Shown: positions 53,271 through 62,775 of the stretch, in pieces
How the letters are laid out: the number at the start of each line of letters is the position of its first letter
How positions within the stretch are numbered: the first letter of the stretch is position 1
Assembly (NCBI RefSeq): GCF_005930495.1
Contig: NZ_SJEX01000017.1
Coordinates: 1 to 64,000, forward strand
From: Modestobacter excelsi
Lineage (GTDB): Bacteria; Actinomycetota; Actinomycetes; Mycobacteriales; Geodermatophilaceae
Length of the DNA: 64,000 nt
Direction of reading: 5' to 3'
Translations under genes and position numbers: made by a program
The notes under the pieces: model-generated
Told to the model about the DNA's origin: nothing
The model's database searches: none
Seen by the model: only the letters and a program-made list of their open reading frames with translations

Positions 53271-54704
53271 TCAGCGGGCCGGGGCGGCAGCGGTTGAAGG
53301 GGTGGGCGCCGGACGGGCACCGGCCGGCAGTGCCGCGGTGAGCAGGGCCAGCGCCACGCAGGCGCCGAGGCCGATCAGCCCGATGGCGGCGTAGCCGGAG
53401 GTGTCGGGCCACTCCGCCCCGCGGTCGGTCGCAGCCTCCAGCACCGTCGCGCTCAGCGCACTGCCGACGGCGAACCCGATGTAGCGGAGCACCTGGTTGA
53501 GGCTCATCGCGCTGCCGGTCTCCCCGGCGGGGACGGCGCCGACGATCAACGCCGGCAGCGCGGCGAACACCGTCCCCACCCCGAAGCCGGCGACGGCCAT
53601 GGCGGCGAAGACCTGCCACAGGTCGGTGCGGACGAAGGCGAACAGCACCTCGCCGGTGCCCAGCAGCACCGCACCGGCCGGGAGCACCCAACGCTTGCCG
53701 ACGGCGCGCTCCAGCGTCCGGGCCGCCCGGCTGGCCAGGAAGCTGGCGACGGAGAAGGGCAGCAGGACGAGCCCGGCGACGACGATCGAGGTCCCGAACC
53801 CGTAGCCGGTGGACTCCGGGGTCTGGGCCAGCCGCGGGACCGAGGCGAGCAGCAGGTAGTTGGCCAGCCCGACCAGCAGCGCCGCGCCGTGCGCGGTGGC
53901 CGCGGTGCGGCCGCGGGCCAGCCGCAGGTCGACCAGCGGCGCAGCCGCCCGCAGCTGCCACACCGCCCAGCCGGCCAGCGCCAGCACCGCCACGACGGCG
54001 AGCCCGAGGACCGCCGGCGAGGTCCAGCCCCACGTCTCCGCCTCGCCGAGCGCCAGCAGCCCGGTGGCCAGACCGGTGCCGAGCAGCAGCGCGCCGGCGA
54101 CGTCCAGCCGGCGCGGCGGGACCTCCGGGGACCGCGGGTAGACCAGCGCCGCGGCGACGATGGCCAGCGCGCTGGCGCCGGCGCCGAACCAGAACGCGGT
54201 GTGCACCCCGCCGAGCTCGGCGATCGCGCCGGTGAGCGGGTAGCCGAGCCCCACCCCGGCCGCGACGGTCACCGACAGCGCCGCGACCGTCGACCGGGAC
54301 CGCTCGCCGGCCAGCGCGGTGCGCGCGGTGGCGATGGCCAGCGGGGTGATCCCCAGGCCCACCCCCTGCAGGGCCCGCCCGGCGACCAGCCAGCCCAGGC
54401 CCAGCGGCAGCGCGGCCAGCACGCTGCCCAGCAGGACGACGGTGAGGACGACGAGCACCACGGCGCGGCGGTGCCGGCCGTCGCCGAGCCGGCCGATCAC
54501 CGGGGTGGCGACGGCGCCGACGACCAGGGTGACCGTCAGCGACCACTGGGCGCTGGTGACCGAGACGTGGTTGGCCGCCGCGATCGCCGGGACCAGCGGG
54601 GCGCCCAGGCTGCTGATGACCGCCACCAGCATCGCCAGGTACACCAGCACCGGAACCAGGCCGGGGCGGGCGGCGGGTGGTCCTGAGGTCCCCGGGGTGC
54701 TCAC
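53271..54704 (-). CDS. MFS transporter, DHA2-like drug efflux type
   Basis: The 477-aa product has about 14 hydrophobic segments with 'TPVIGRLGDGRHRRAVVLVV' (the MFS motif A) in loop 2-3 and 'GRALQGVGLGITPLAIATAR' (motif C region). This pattern belongs to drug:H+ antiporters. Substrate unknown. GTG 54704 gives the normal short N-terminus. It is divergent from the GH13 gene, 130 bp between starts. Confidence 0.86.
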   Translation of the reverse strand: MSTPGTSGPPAARPGLVPVLVYLAMLVAVISSLGAPLVPAIAAANHVSVTSAQWSLTVTLVVGAVATPVIGRLGDGRHRRAVVLVVLTVVLLGSVLAALPLGLGWLVAGRALQGVGLGITPLAIATARTALAGERSRSTVAALSVTVAAGVGLGYPLTGAIAELGGVHTAFWFGAGASALAIVAAALVYPRSPEVPPRRLDVAGALLLGTGLATGLLALGEAETWGWTSPAVLGLAVVAVLALAGWAVWQLRAAAPLVDLRLARGRTAATAHGAALLVGLANYLLLASVPRLAQTPESTGYGFGTSIVVAGLVLLPFSVASFLASRAARTLERAVGKRWVLPAGAVLLGTGEVLFAFVRTDLWQVFAAMAVAGFGVGTVFAALPALIVGAVPAGETGSAMSLNQVLRYIGFAVGSALSATVLEAATDRGAEWPDTSGYAAIGLIGLGACVALALLTAALPAGARPAPTPSTAAAPAR

Positions 54705-54834
54705 GTCCTCCGACGGTAGTTGCGGCGCGCCCCGGACCCCGGCTCCGGCTTCCGTCCAGCGGCCGTCGCCCGCCGGGAGGACGTGCGGTCGCCCTCCGTA
54801 GCGTTCGGGGCCGGACACCGGAGAGGGGACGGCG

Positions 54835-56142
54835 ATGCCGGACTGGGTGCAGGACGCGGTGTGGTGGCACGTCCACCCGCTCGGCTTCGTCGGCGCGGAG
54901 CGGGAGGCACCGGCCGACGGCGCGGTCACCCACCGGCTCGACCGGCTGACCTCGTGGCTGGACTACGCCGTCGAGCTCGGCGCCAACGGGCTCGCGCTGG
55001 GTCCGGTGTTCGCCTCGAGCACCCACGGCTACGACACCGTCGACCACGCGCGGATCGACCCGCGGCTGGGGGACGACGCCGACTTCGACGTCCTGGTGGC
55101 CGCCGCGCACGACCGCGGCCTGCGGGTGCTGCTGGACGGCGTCTTCAACCACGTGGGCCGGGAGCACCCGGCCTTCCGTGCCGTCCTCGACCAGGGCCCG
55201 GCGGCGCCGACGGCGGACTGGTTCCGGCTGCGCTGGCCGCACGGGCCGGACGCCGAGCCGGAGTACGGCACGTTCGAGGGCCACGGCCAGCTGGTGGCGC
55301 TGGACCACTCCGCGCCGGCGGTCGCGGACTGGGTCACCGAGGTGATGACCGCGTGGCTGGACCGCGGCGCCGACGGCTGGCGGCTGGACGCCGCCTACGC
55401 CGTCCCGGCGTCGTTCTGGGCCACCGTGCTCCCCCGGGTGCGGGCCCGGCACCCCGACGCCTACGTCGTCGGCGAGGTGATCCACGGCGACTACTCCCGG
55501 GTCGTGCAGGAGTCCGGCATGGACGCGGTCACCCAGTACGAGCTGTGGAAGGCGGTCTGGAGCTCGCTGAACGACGGCAACCTGCACGAGCTGGCGCACG
55601 CGCTGGGCCGGCACGACGGGTTCCTGGACTCGTTCGTGCCGCTGACCTTCGTCGGCAACCACGACGTCACCCGGATCGCCAGCCGGCTGACCGACGTCCG
55701 GCACCTGCCGCACGCGCTCGCCGTGCTGTTCACCGTCGGCGGCACGCCGTCGGTCTACGCCGGGGACGAGCAGGCCTTCACCGGCGTCAAGGAGGACCGG
55801 GCCGGCGGGGACGACGCCGTCCGGCCGCCGTTCCCCGGCACCCCCGACGAGCTCGCGCCGTTCGGTTGGCCGACCTACCGGCTGCACGTGGAGCTGATCG
55901 GCCTCCGCCGCCGGCACCGCTGGCTGCACCGGGCCCGGACGACGGCCCTGCACCGGGACAACCGCCAGCTCAGCTACGCGACGAGTGCCGACGGTGGCCG
56001 GCTGGTCGTGGCGCTGAACCTGGCCGACGAGCCGGCCCGGGTGCCGGCACCCGGCGTCGGTCCGGTGCTCGCGGGCGCCGGGGCGGTGCGCCGGGACTCC
56101 GTCGAGCTGGCTGCGCACGGCTGGGCGATCCTGGACGGGTGA
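54835..56142 (+). CDS. GH13 alpha-amylase family enzyme
   Basis: The 435-aa product contains a full GH13 barrel: 'VLLDGVFNHVGREHP', nucleophile Asp in 'GWRLDAAYAVP' near 180, acid/base Glu in 'YVVGEVIHGDYSR', stabiliser Asp in 'TFVGNHDVTRIA'. A short C-terminal beta domain follows. There is no signal peptide, so it acts inside the cell on a glucan, trehalose-type or sucrose-type substrate. The starting 'WVQDAVWWHVHPLGFVG' matches a group of actinobacterial maltodextrin enzymes. Confidence 0.88.
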   Translation: MPDWVQDAVWWHVHPLGFVGAEREAPADGAVTHRLDRLTSWLDYAVELGANGLALGPVFASSTHGYDTVDHARIDPRLGDDADFDVLVAAAHDRGLRVLLDGVFNHVGREHPAFRAVLDQGPAAPTADWFRLRWPHGPDAEPEYGTFEGHGQLVALDHSAPAVADWVTEVMTAWLDRGADGWRLDAAYAVPASFWATVLPRVRARHPDAYVVGEVIHGDYSRVVQESGMDAVTQYELWKAVWSSLNDGNLHELAHALGRHDGFLDSFVPLTFVGNHDVTRIASRLTDVRHLPHALAVLFTVGGTPSVYAGDEQAFTGVKEDRAGGDDAVRPPFPGTPDELAPFGWPTYRLHVELIGLRRRHRWLHRARTTALHRDNRQLSYATSADGGRLVVALNLADEPARVPAPGVGPVLAGAGAVRRDSVELAAHGWAILDG

Positions 56143-56179
56143 GGAACCGCACAGCCGTCGCCGGGAATGGCGCGTCGGC

Positions 56180-57547
56180 GTGGCGGCGTCGTCCCTGCAC
56201 GTGACCGCACCGACCGAGACCACGTCCTCGCGCGCCTACGCGATCTGGTTGGTCGGCCTGCTCGCCTACGCCGTCGCGATCTTCCACCGCGCCTCCCTCG
56301 GCGTCGCCGGGCTCGAGGCGCAGGAGCGGTTCTCCGCAGGTGCGTCGGCGATCTCGCTGTTCCTCGTGCTCCAGCTGGCGGTCTACGCCGCCCTGCAGGT
56401 GCCGGTCGGCGTCGCGCTGGACAGGTTCGGGTCCCGACGGGTCGTCATCGCCGGGGCGGTGACGATGGCCGCCGGCCAGCTCGTGCTCGCGCTGGCCACC
56501 GACGTGCCCACCGCGGTCATCGCCCGGGTGCTGGTCGGCGCCGGCGATGCCATGACCTTCATCAGCGTGCTCCGGCTCGTGCCGCTGTGGTTCCCCGGCC
56601 GCACCGTCCCGGTCATCACCCAGCTGACCGGCATCCTCGGCCAGGTCGGGCAGATCGTGGCCGCCTACCCGCTGGTGACCCTGCTGCACTCGGCGGGCTG
56701 GACGCCGACCTTCCTCGGTGCCGCCGCGGTCGGCGTGCTGGTGGCGGTCCTCGTCCTGGTCGCGCTGCGCGACGCCCCGCCCGGCACCCTGACCGCCCCG
56801 CCGGCCGGCATGGCGGTGGTCCGGCGCAACCTCGTCGCGGCCTGGCGTGAGCCGGGCACCCGGATCGGGCTGGCCACCCACCTGGTGACCCAGTTCTCCG
56901 GCACCGTGTTCGCGCTGCTCTGGGGCTATCCGTTCCTCACCATCGGGGAGGGTCTGTCGCCCGGCGCGGCGGCGTCGCTGCTCAGCCTGCTGGTGCTGGT
57001 CGGGATGGGCTTCGGTCCGCTGCTGGGCCAGCTGGTCGGCCGCTGGCCGCTGCGCCGGTCCAACCTGGTGTTCGGCATCCTCGGCGCCACCGCCACCGTC
57101 TGGACGGTGGTGCTGCTCTGGCCGGGCCGCGCGCCGCTCTGGCTCCTGGTGGTGCTGATCGTGGTGCTCGGCACCAACGGCCCCGGCTCGATGATCGGCT
57201 TCGACTACGCCCGCACCGAGAACCCGGTCGAGCGCTCCGGCAGCGCCAGCGGCGTGGTGAACGTCGGTGGCTTCGTCGCCTCGCTGTGCACCGTGCTGGC
57301 GATCGGCTTCGTGCTGGACGCGATGACCCCGGGCAGCTCGACCGACTACTCGCTGGACGCGTTCCGGGCGGCGTTCGCGGTGCAGTACGTCTTCTGGGTG
57401 CTCGGCGGGATCGGGGTGGTCGTCCACCGCCGCCAGCTGCGCGCCCGGATGGCCCGGGACGGCGTTGTCCTCGCCCCGCTGGTCGTGGCGGCGCGGGCCA
57501 GGATGCGCGGCGGGTCCGCCTACTCCGTGCCGTCGGCCGGCGACTGA
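56180..57547 (+). CDS. MFS transporter
   Basis: The 455-aa product has 12 hydrophobic segments with motif-A-like 'VGVALDRFGSRRVVIAG' and 'FHRASLGVAGLEAQERF' at the first loop, a pattern shared with nitrate/nitrite- and sugar-phosphate-type MFS proteins. 'GFDYARTENPVERSGSASGV' near 350 is the family's second half motif. The substrate is unknown. Its last 28 bases overlap the convergent spermidine synthase-like gene. Confidence 0.85.
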   Translation: MAASSLHVTAPTETTSSRAYAIWLVGLLAYAVAIFHRASLGVAGLEAQERFSAGASAISLFLVLQLAVYAALQVPVGVALDRFGSRRVVIAGAVTMAAGQLVLALATDVPTAVIARVLVGAGDAMTFISVLRLVPLWFPGRTVPVITQLTGILGQVGQIVAAYPLVTLLHSAGWTPTFLGAAAVGVLVAVLVLVALRDAPPGTLTAPPAGMAVVRRNLVAAWREPGTRIGLATHLVTQFSGTVFALLWGYPFLTIGEGLSPGAAASLLSLLVLVGMGFGPLLGQLVGRWPLRRSNLVFGILGATATVWTVVLLWPGRAPLWLLVVLIVVLGTNGPGSMIGFDYARTENPVERSGSASGVVNVGGFVASLCTVLAIGFVLDAMTPGSSTDYSLDAFRAAFAVQYVFWVLGGIGVVVHRRQLRARMARDGVVLAPLVVAARARMRGGSAYSVPSAGD

Positions 57548-58218
57548 GCGGCCCGGGCGACGACGATCGCGTAGTCGAAGCGCCGGCCGTCCCGCTCGAC
57601 TGGCAGGACCAGGTGCTCGACGGCCGCCGTCCCCGGCAGGGTGGCCAGCCGCTCGGCCAGCTCCGGCGCCGGGTCGCTGGACCAGATCCCCAGCACGCCG
57701 CCGGGACGGAGCGCGGCCAGCGCCGTCGTGAGGCCCGCGTCGGCGTAGAGCCCGGCGTTGGACTGGTGCACCAGGAACGCCGGGCCGTTGTCGACGTCCA
57801 GCAGGACGGCGTCCCAGTGCGAGGGGGAGCCGGCCAGGGTGTCCGCGACGTCGCCGGCGTGCAACCGCAGCCGCTCCGCGGGCAGCTCCGGCAGGCCGGG
57901 CAGCAGGCCGTCGGTGGCCCAGCCGACCAGCGCGGGCTGCAGCTCGGCGACGTCGAGCTCGGCGACCCGCGGGTCGGCCAGCACGGTCGCCGCGGTCCAG
58001 CCCAGGCCGAGCCCGCCGACCAGCACCCGCAGGTCCGCCCCGGGGCAGCGGCGCAGCGCCTCCGTGGCCAGCGCGCGCTCGGTGGAGGTGTCGACGTCGT
58101 CCATGGCGAAGACGCCGTCGACGACCAGCTCGGTGACCGTTCCTCGGCGGCGCAGCACCACCTCGCCGTGCACACCGGAGTCCCGGCCCAGCTCGTGGAG
58201 CTCGTCGTCGGCGATCAC
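57520..58218 (-). CDS. Spermidine synthase-like methyltransferase-fold protein
   Basis: The 232-aa product has a Rossmann methyltransferase core: 'LRVLVGGLGLGWTAATVLAD' as motif I, and 'WDAVLLDVDNGPAFLVHQSN' after it. This is the spermidine synthase/spermine synthase-like fold, but the usual substrate-binding 'GGGDG' is 'GGLGLG', so a true aminopropyltransferase role is doubtful. Its ATG overlaps the end of the hydrolase gene (ATGA), forming a two-gene unit. Confidence 0.82.
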   Translation of the reverse strand: MIADDELHELGRDSGVHGEVVLRRRGTVTELVVDGVFAMDDVDTSTERALATEALRRCPGADLRVLVGGLGLGWTAATVLADPRVAELDVAELQPALVGWATDGLLPGLPELPAERLRLHAGDVADTLAGSPSHWDAVLLDVDNGPAFLVHQSNAGLYADAGLTTALAALRPGGVLGIWSSDPAPELAERLATLPGTAAVEHLVLPVERDGRRFDYAIVVARAAQSPADGTE

Positions 58219-59165
58219 GCCGTCGAGTCCCGATGGGGCGGCCGGTCACGGTGCAGCCGGGGCCCGTCCCCGAGCCAGGCCAGGAGCTGCCCGGCGGTCC
58301 ACCCCGGGTCCTCGATCGCGAGCAGGTGGCCGACACCGGGGCGGACGCGGAAGGGCCAGTCCGGCCGGGTCGCCGCCAGGGCGGCCGCCTGGTCGGCCCG
58401 GGCGAGCGGGTCGTCGGCACCCTGCAGCCACAGCACCGGGACGGTGATGCCGGCGAGGGTCTCCCGCCAGGCGGCGGCGTGGCCGAGCAGCGCCATCGTG
58501 TGGAGGATCCCGGCCCACTGCACGGCCTGCGCGCGGGTCGCGTCCGGCTGGCCGGCGCGGCGGCGGGTCTCGACCACCACGGGGGCGACCCCCTCGGCCG
58601 GGATGCGGTCGACGTGCGGCGTCGCCTGGCGCAGCTGCTGCGCGACGACCTGCTCGGCGGGGAGCCGGGCGAGCTTCCGGGCGACGGCGGCCGCGACCCC
58701 GGGCAGCCGGAGGAGGGCCCGGCGGGCCAGCAGTGCCAGGTCGAGACGGCCCGAGGAGCCGGGCACCGGCGGGCTCAGCAGAGCGAGCCGGTCGACGTCG
58801 TTGGGGTGCTGGGCGGTGTGCTGCAGCGCCAGCACGCCGCCCATCGAGTGACCCAGCAGCACGACCGGCCGGCCGACCACCTCGGATACGAACCGGTGCA
58901 GCAGCCGCAGGTCGTCCGCGAGCGCGGGCCTGCCGGCGGGGACGCCGCTGCCCCCGTGCCCCCACAGGTCGACGGCGAGCACCCGGTGGGTGGCCGTGAG
59001 CCGCGGCGCGAGCAGCCCCCAGGTCAGCGCGGAGCCGCCCAGGCCGTGCACCGCCAGGACGACCGGCGCGTCCACCGGCCCGCCGAGGTCCAGGTGGTGC
59101 ACCGGGCCGCCGAGGTCGGTGACCTGCGAGGTCGCGCCGGCGGGCCAGTCGACGGGTCGGGGCAC
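58215..59165 (-). CDS. Alpha/beta hydrolase
   Basis: The 316-aa product has a complete triad: 'VVLLGHSMGGVLALQH' (Ser), 'VLWLQGADDPLARAD' (Asp) and 'RPGVGHLLAIEDP' (His), with the oxyanion strand 'VLAVHGLGGSALTWGLLAP'. A cap region lies at about 150-230. The substrate is unknown. It runs directly into the spermidine synthase-like gene by a four-base overlap. Confidence 0.88.
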   Translation of the reverse strand: MPRPVDWPAGATSQVTDLGGPVHHLDLGGPVDAPVVLAVHGLGGSALTWGLLAPRLTATHRVLAVDLWGHGGSGVPAGRPALADDLRLLHRFVSEVVGRPVVLLGHSMGGVLALQHTAQHPNDVDRLALLSPPVPGSSGRLDLALLARRALLRLPGVAAAVARKLARLPAEQVVAQQLRQATPHVDRIPAEGVAPVVVETRRRAGQPDATRAQAVQWAGILHTMALLGHAAAWRETLAGITVPVLWLQGADDPLARADQAAALAATRPDWPFRVRPGVGHLLAIEDPGWTAGQLLAWLGDGPRLHRDRPPHRDSTA

Positions 59166-59205
59166 GCAGGAGGTCTACCGGGCCGACCGCCGTCGCGTCC
59201 AGCGG

Positions 59206-60045
59206 TCAGCGGGCGCGGAACCGCAGTTCCTGGCCGGGCCGGAGCTGTGCGCACCGGTCCACGTCGGCGTCCACGACGTAGCCGATCACCGGGTAGCCAC
59301 CGGTGACCGGGTGGTCGGCGAGGAAGAGCACCGGGGTGCCGGCCGGCGGCACCTGCAGCGCGCCGCGGACCATGCCCTCGCTGGGCAGCTCGCCGGACCG
59401 CAGCCGGTCGAGCGGGACGCCGTCCAGGCGCACCCCGACCCGGTTGCTGTCGCTGCTGACGGTCCACGGCCGCCCGACCAGGCCGGACCAGCCGGCGGCG
59501 CCGAACCAGTCGGCCCGGGGTCCGGGCAGCACCGCGACGGTCACCGCCCCGGCGGGTGGGTCGGCCACCGGGGCGAGGTCCACCCCGGCCGGGGGAGCGG
59601 TCGGGGGGCCCACCGGCAGCACGTCGCCGGCGGCGACGACCGGCGGGCCCAGCCCGGCGAGGACGTCGGTGGCGCGGGAGCCGAGCACGGGCGGGACGGC
59701 GATGCCGCCGCGGACGGCGAGGTAGCTGCGCAGCCCGCCGGCGGGGGCGCCGAGCCGCAGCTCCGCGCCGCTGCGGAGCACCGTCGGGGCGGCGTGCGGC
59801 GCACCCGGGCAGCGGGCGCCCGTGGTCACCACGAGCAGGTCGGCCCCGGCGCGCACCGCCAGCCCGCCGAACGTCACCTCGAGCACCGCCGCGTCCGCGG
59901 GGTTGCCGACCAGCCGGTTCGCCAGCGCCGCCGAGGCGCGGTCGCAGACGCCGGAGCGCCCGATGCCCAGTGCCGCCTGCCCGGGACGCCCCTCGTCCTG
60001 GACGGTCGTGAGCGGCCCGGTGGCCAGCACGGTGAGGGTCCTCAT
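59206..60045 (-). CDS. pxpC: 5-oxoprolinase subunit C (biotin-dependent carboxyltransferase family)
   Basis: The 279-aa product has the KipA/PxpC features 'GPLTTVQDEGRPGQAALGIG' near the start, 'LEVTFGGLAVRA', 'YLAVRGGIAVPPVLGSRATD' and 'DHPVTGGYPVIGYV' near the end. With PxpA and PxpB it splits 5-oxo-L-proline to glutamate with ATP. It is last of three overlapping genes (ATGA overlap with pxpB). Confidence 0.93.
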   Translation of the reverse strand: MRTLTVLATGPLTTVQDEGRPGQAALGIGRSGVCDRASAALANRLVGNPADAAVLEVTFGGLAVRAGADLLVVTTGARCPGAPHAAPTVLRSGAELRLGAPAGGLRSYLAVRGGIAVPPVLGSRATDVLAGLGPPVVAAGDVLPVGPPTAPPAGVDLAPVADPPAGAVTVAVLPGPRADWFGAAGWSGLVGRPWTVSSDSNRVGVRLDGVPLDRLRSGELPSEGMVRGALQVPPAGTPVLFLADHPVTGGYPVIGYVVDADVDRCAQLRPGQELRFRAR

Positions 60046-60650
60046 GCGACCTCGAACCGCACCCGGTTGCCCGGTCGGAGCAGGGCCGCCGGATCGCGGT
60101 CCAGGTCGAAGACCGCCACGTCCGTGCGCCCGATCAGCTGCCAGCCGCCGGGGGACTCCCGTGGGTAGACGCCGCTGAACTCCCCGGCGAGCGCCACGGA
60201 GCCCGGTGGGACCTTGGTCCGCGGGGTGGACCGGCGCGGCACCTCCCACCCGGCGCCGGGCTGGGCCAGGTAGCCGAAGCCCGGCGAGAAGCCGCAGAAG
60301 GCGACCGTCCACTCGGCTTCGGTGTGCCGCTGCACCAGCTGCTCGATCGACATCGACAGCAGGTCGGCGGCCTCGGCGAGGTCCGCGCCGTCGTAGTGCA
60401 CCGGCAGGCTGACGGAGTCCCCGTCGGCGCGGGCGTCCGGACGGGGCGTGGTCCGGCGCACCGCGTCGGCCACCGCTGCCAGGGTGGTGCGGGCCGGGTC
60501 GGTGACCAGCAGCACCGTGCGCGCGGCCGGGACGACGTCGACGACGCCCACCGGCGGCTCGGCGGCCAGTGCCGCGTACAGCGCGAGGACGTCGTCGAGA
60601 GCGTCCAGCTCGACCAGCAGGGCGGTGCTGCCGCTGGGCAGGAGCCGCAT
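60042..60650 (-). CDS. pxpB: 5-oxoprolinase subunit B
   Basis: The 202-aa product belongs to the KipI/PxpB (allophanate hydrolase subunit 1-like) family: 'FCGFSPGFGYLAQPG' near 120 and 'RRSTPRTKVPPGSVALAGEF', 'GVYPRESPGGWQLIGRT' near 150. It forms the complex with PxpC and PxpA. Its start overlaps the pxpA stop (TGATG at 60650), and its stop overlaps the pxpC start. Confidence 0.93.
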   Translation of the reverse strand: MRLLPSGSTALLVELDALDDVLALYAALAAEPPVGVVDVVPAARTVLLVTDPARTTLAAVADAVRRTTPRPDARADGDSVSLPVHYDGADLAEAADLLSMSIEQLVQRHTEAEWTVAFCGFSPGFGYLAQPGAGWEVPRRSTPRTKVPPGSVALAGEFSGVYPRESPGGWQLIGRTDVAVFDLDRDPAALLRPGNRVRFEVA

Positions 60651-61402
60651 CAGCCGGCGAACGGGGCCAGCTCGACCCCCGCGGCGGTGAGTGCCTCGCG
60701 CACCTGCCGGGCGATCCCCACCGCACCCGGGGTGTCGCCGTGCACGCAGATCGAGTCCGGACGCAGGGTGAGCTCGCCGCCCTCGACGTCCCGGATCGGC
60801 TCGCCAGCGGCCATCGCCACGCACCGCCGGGCGATCTCTGCCGCGTCGCGCAGTACCGCGCCGGCCAGCCGGCGGGAGACCAGCGTGCCCTGCGGCGTGT
60901 AGCCCCGATCGGCGAACGCCTCGTGCACGACGGTGAGCCCGGCCTCCCCGGCGAGCCTCAACCACGCGGAGCCGGGCAGGCCGAGCACCGGCAGCGTGCG
61001 GTCGTAGTCGACGATCGCCTCGACCACGGCGGCGGCCTGTTCCTCGTGGTGCACGATCGCGTTGTAGAGCGCGCCGTGCGGTTTGACGTAGCGGACCCGG
61101 TCGCCGGCGATCCGGGCGAAGGCCTCCAGCGCGCCGAGCTGGTAGACGACGTCGGCGGTCAGCGCCGCGGGCTCCATGTCGATGAACCGCCGGCCGAAGC
61201 CGGGCAGGTCGCGGTAACCGACCTGCGCACCGATGGCGACGCCGGACTCGACGGCCTTCGCGCAGACCCGCAGCATGATGCTGGCGTCGCTCGCGTGGAA
61301 GCCGCAGGCGACGTTGGCGCTGGTGACCACGCCGAGCAGCGCGTCGTCGTCACCGAGCGTCCACTGACCGAAGCCCTCGCCGAGGTCGGAGTTGAGGTCC
61401 AC
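60650..61402 (-). CDS. pxpA: 5-oxoprolinase subunit A (LamB/YcsF family)
   Basis: The 250-aa product opens with the metal-binding pattern '[20 protein letters not shown]', and has '[19 protein letters not shown]', '[17 protein letters not shown]', '[11 protein letters not shown]' and '[18 protein letters not shown]'. This is the YcsF family subunit of prokaryotic 5-oxoprolinase. GTG 61402 has GGGAGG eight bases upstream. The Nramp-like gene ends 14 bp before this start. Confidence 0.94.
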   Translation of the reverse strand: MDLNSDLGEGFGQWTLGDDDALLGVVTSANVACGFHASDASIMLRVCAKAVESGVAIGAQVGYRDLPGFGRRFIDMEPAALTADVVYQLGALEAFARIAGDRVRYVKPHGALYNAIVHHEEQAAAVVEAIVDYDRTLPVLGLPGSAWLRLAGEAGLTVVHEAFADRGYTPQGTLVSRRLAGAVLRDAAEIARRCVAMAAGEPIRDVEGGELTLRPDSICVHGDTPGAVGIARQVREALTAAGVELAPFAG

Positions 61403-61416
61403 CAGCCCAGCCTCCC

Positions 61417-62667
61417 TCACGAGAACAGGTCGATCACCGGTCGCACCGAGTTGACCGCGAGGTACAGGGTCAGCAACCAGGCGGCCCAGCCGATCGCCAG
61501 CAGCCAGCGTGGGTAGCGGTAGCCGCGCAGCAGGTCGGTGCGGCGGGTGGCGACCCAGAGCACCACCGCGATCCCGATCGGCAGCAGCAACCCGTTGAAC
61601 GCGCCGGCGAACACCAGCAGGGTGGTGGGCGCCGTCCCGATCAGCAGGAAGGCCAGCGTGGTGACGCCGATGAACGCGACCACCAGCAGCGTGCGGGTGC
61701 GGTCGCTGGTGCCGGTCCGGGAGGTCACGAACGACACCGTCGTGTACGAGGCGCCGATGACACTGGTGATCGCCGCGGCCCACAGCACGATGCCGAACAC
61801 CCGCATGCCGACGTCGCCCGCGGCGGCTTCGAAGGCGGAGGCGGCCTGGTTCGACGGGTCGAGCGCGGCGCCGCCGCTGACCACCCCGAGGATGGCCAGG
61901 AACAGCACGACCCGCATGATCGCGGTGATCAGGATGCCGGTGACCGAGCCGCGGGTGATGTCGCGGACGTGCGCGACGCCGGTGATGCCGGAGTCGAGCA
62001 GCCGGTGCGCGCCGGCGTAGACGATGTAGCCGCCGATCGTGCCGCCGACCAGCGTGGTGATCGCCAGGACGTCGACCTCCTCGGGCAGGACGACGTTGCG
62101 CAGCGCCTGGCCGACCGGCGGGCCGGAGGTGATGGCCACGTACGTCGTCAGGGCGATCATCACCAGCCCGAGGAGGACGACGATCCGGTCGACGGCCACT
62201 CCGGCCCGCTTGCTGAGGAAGATCCCGATCGCGATCAGCGCCGAGAGGCCGCCGCCGATCTTCGGGTCCAGCCCGAGCATCGCGTCAGTGCCGAGCCCCG
62301 CGCCGCTGACGTTGCCGATGTTGAACACCAGCCCGCCGATCAGCAGGAACCCGGCCATCACCCAGCCGAGGCCGGGGAGGACGAGGTTGCCCAGCTCCTG
62401 CGCGCGCCGGCCGGAGACGCCGATGACCCGCCACACGTTCAGTTGCAGCGCGATGTCGATCAGGATCGAGATGACGATGGCGAAGGCGAACGCCGCGCCC
62501 AGCTGCACGGTGAAGGTCGTGGTCTGGGTGATGAAGCCCGGGCCGATGGCCGAGGTGGCCATCAGGAACATGGCGCCGAGCAGGGTCGAGCGGGTGCTCG
62601 CGGCCAGCCGTGTCGACGGCGGCGCCGCCGCGGTCTCCGCGCCGGGCTGCTCCGGGGTGTGCGACAT
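61417..62667 (-). CDS. Nramp-family-like membrane transporter linked to 5-oxoprolinase genes
   Basis: The 416-aa product has about 11 membrane segments. The region equivalent to TM1 reads '[15 protein letters not shown]'; metal-transporting Nramp proteins have DPGN there, so the metal-binding Asp and Asn are absent. At the TM6 position '[16 protein letters not shown]' stands instead of MPH. A different substrate is therefore likely, and the position ahead of pxpABC suggests an amino-acid-derived compound. Divergent from the DUF1445 gene by 108 bp. Confidence 0.85.
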   Translation of the reverse strand: MSHTPEQPGAETAAAPPSTRLAASTRSTLLGAMFLMATSAIGPGFITQTTTFTVQLGAAFAFAIVISILIDIALQLNVWRVIGVSGRRAQELGNLVLPGLGWVMAGFLLIGGLVFNIGNVSGAGLGTDAMLGLDPKIGGGLSALIAIGIFLSKRAGVAVDRIVVLLGLVMIALTTYVAITSGPPVGQALRNVVLPEEVDVLAITTLVGGTIGGYIVYAGAHRLLDSGITGVAHVRDITRGSVTGILITAIMRVVLFLAILGVVSGGAALDPSNQAASAFEAAAGDVGMRVFGIVLWAAAITSVIGASYTTVSFVTSRTGTSDRTRTLLVVAFIGVTTLAFLLIGTAPTTLLVFAGAFNGLLLPIGIAVVLWVATRRTDLLRGYRYPRWLLAIGWAAWLLTLYLAVNSVRPVIDLFS

Positions 62668-62775
62668 GGGCGCTCCAGGGTTCCTGCGGGCCTGCGGATC
62701 CGGGAACTGCGCTGTTGCCTGGTGATCGCCGACCGTAGGGTCGACCACGTCCTCCGGCAATTCGAGGAAGGTCCG

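Noticed and set aside
57520-57547. Possible frameshift where the MFS and spermidine synthase-like genes overlap
   Set aside because: Both proteins keep sensible C-termini; short convergent overlaps are common in this genome.
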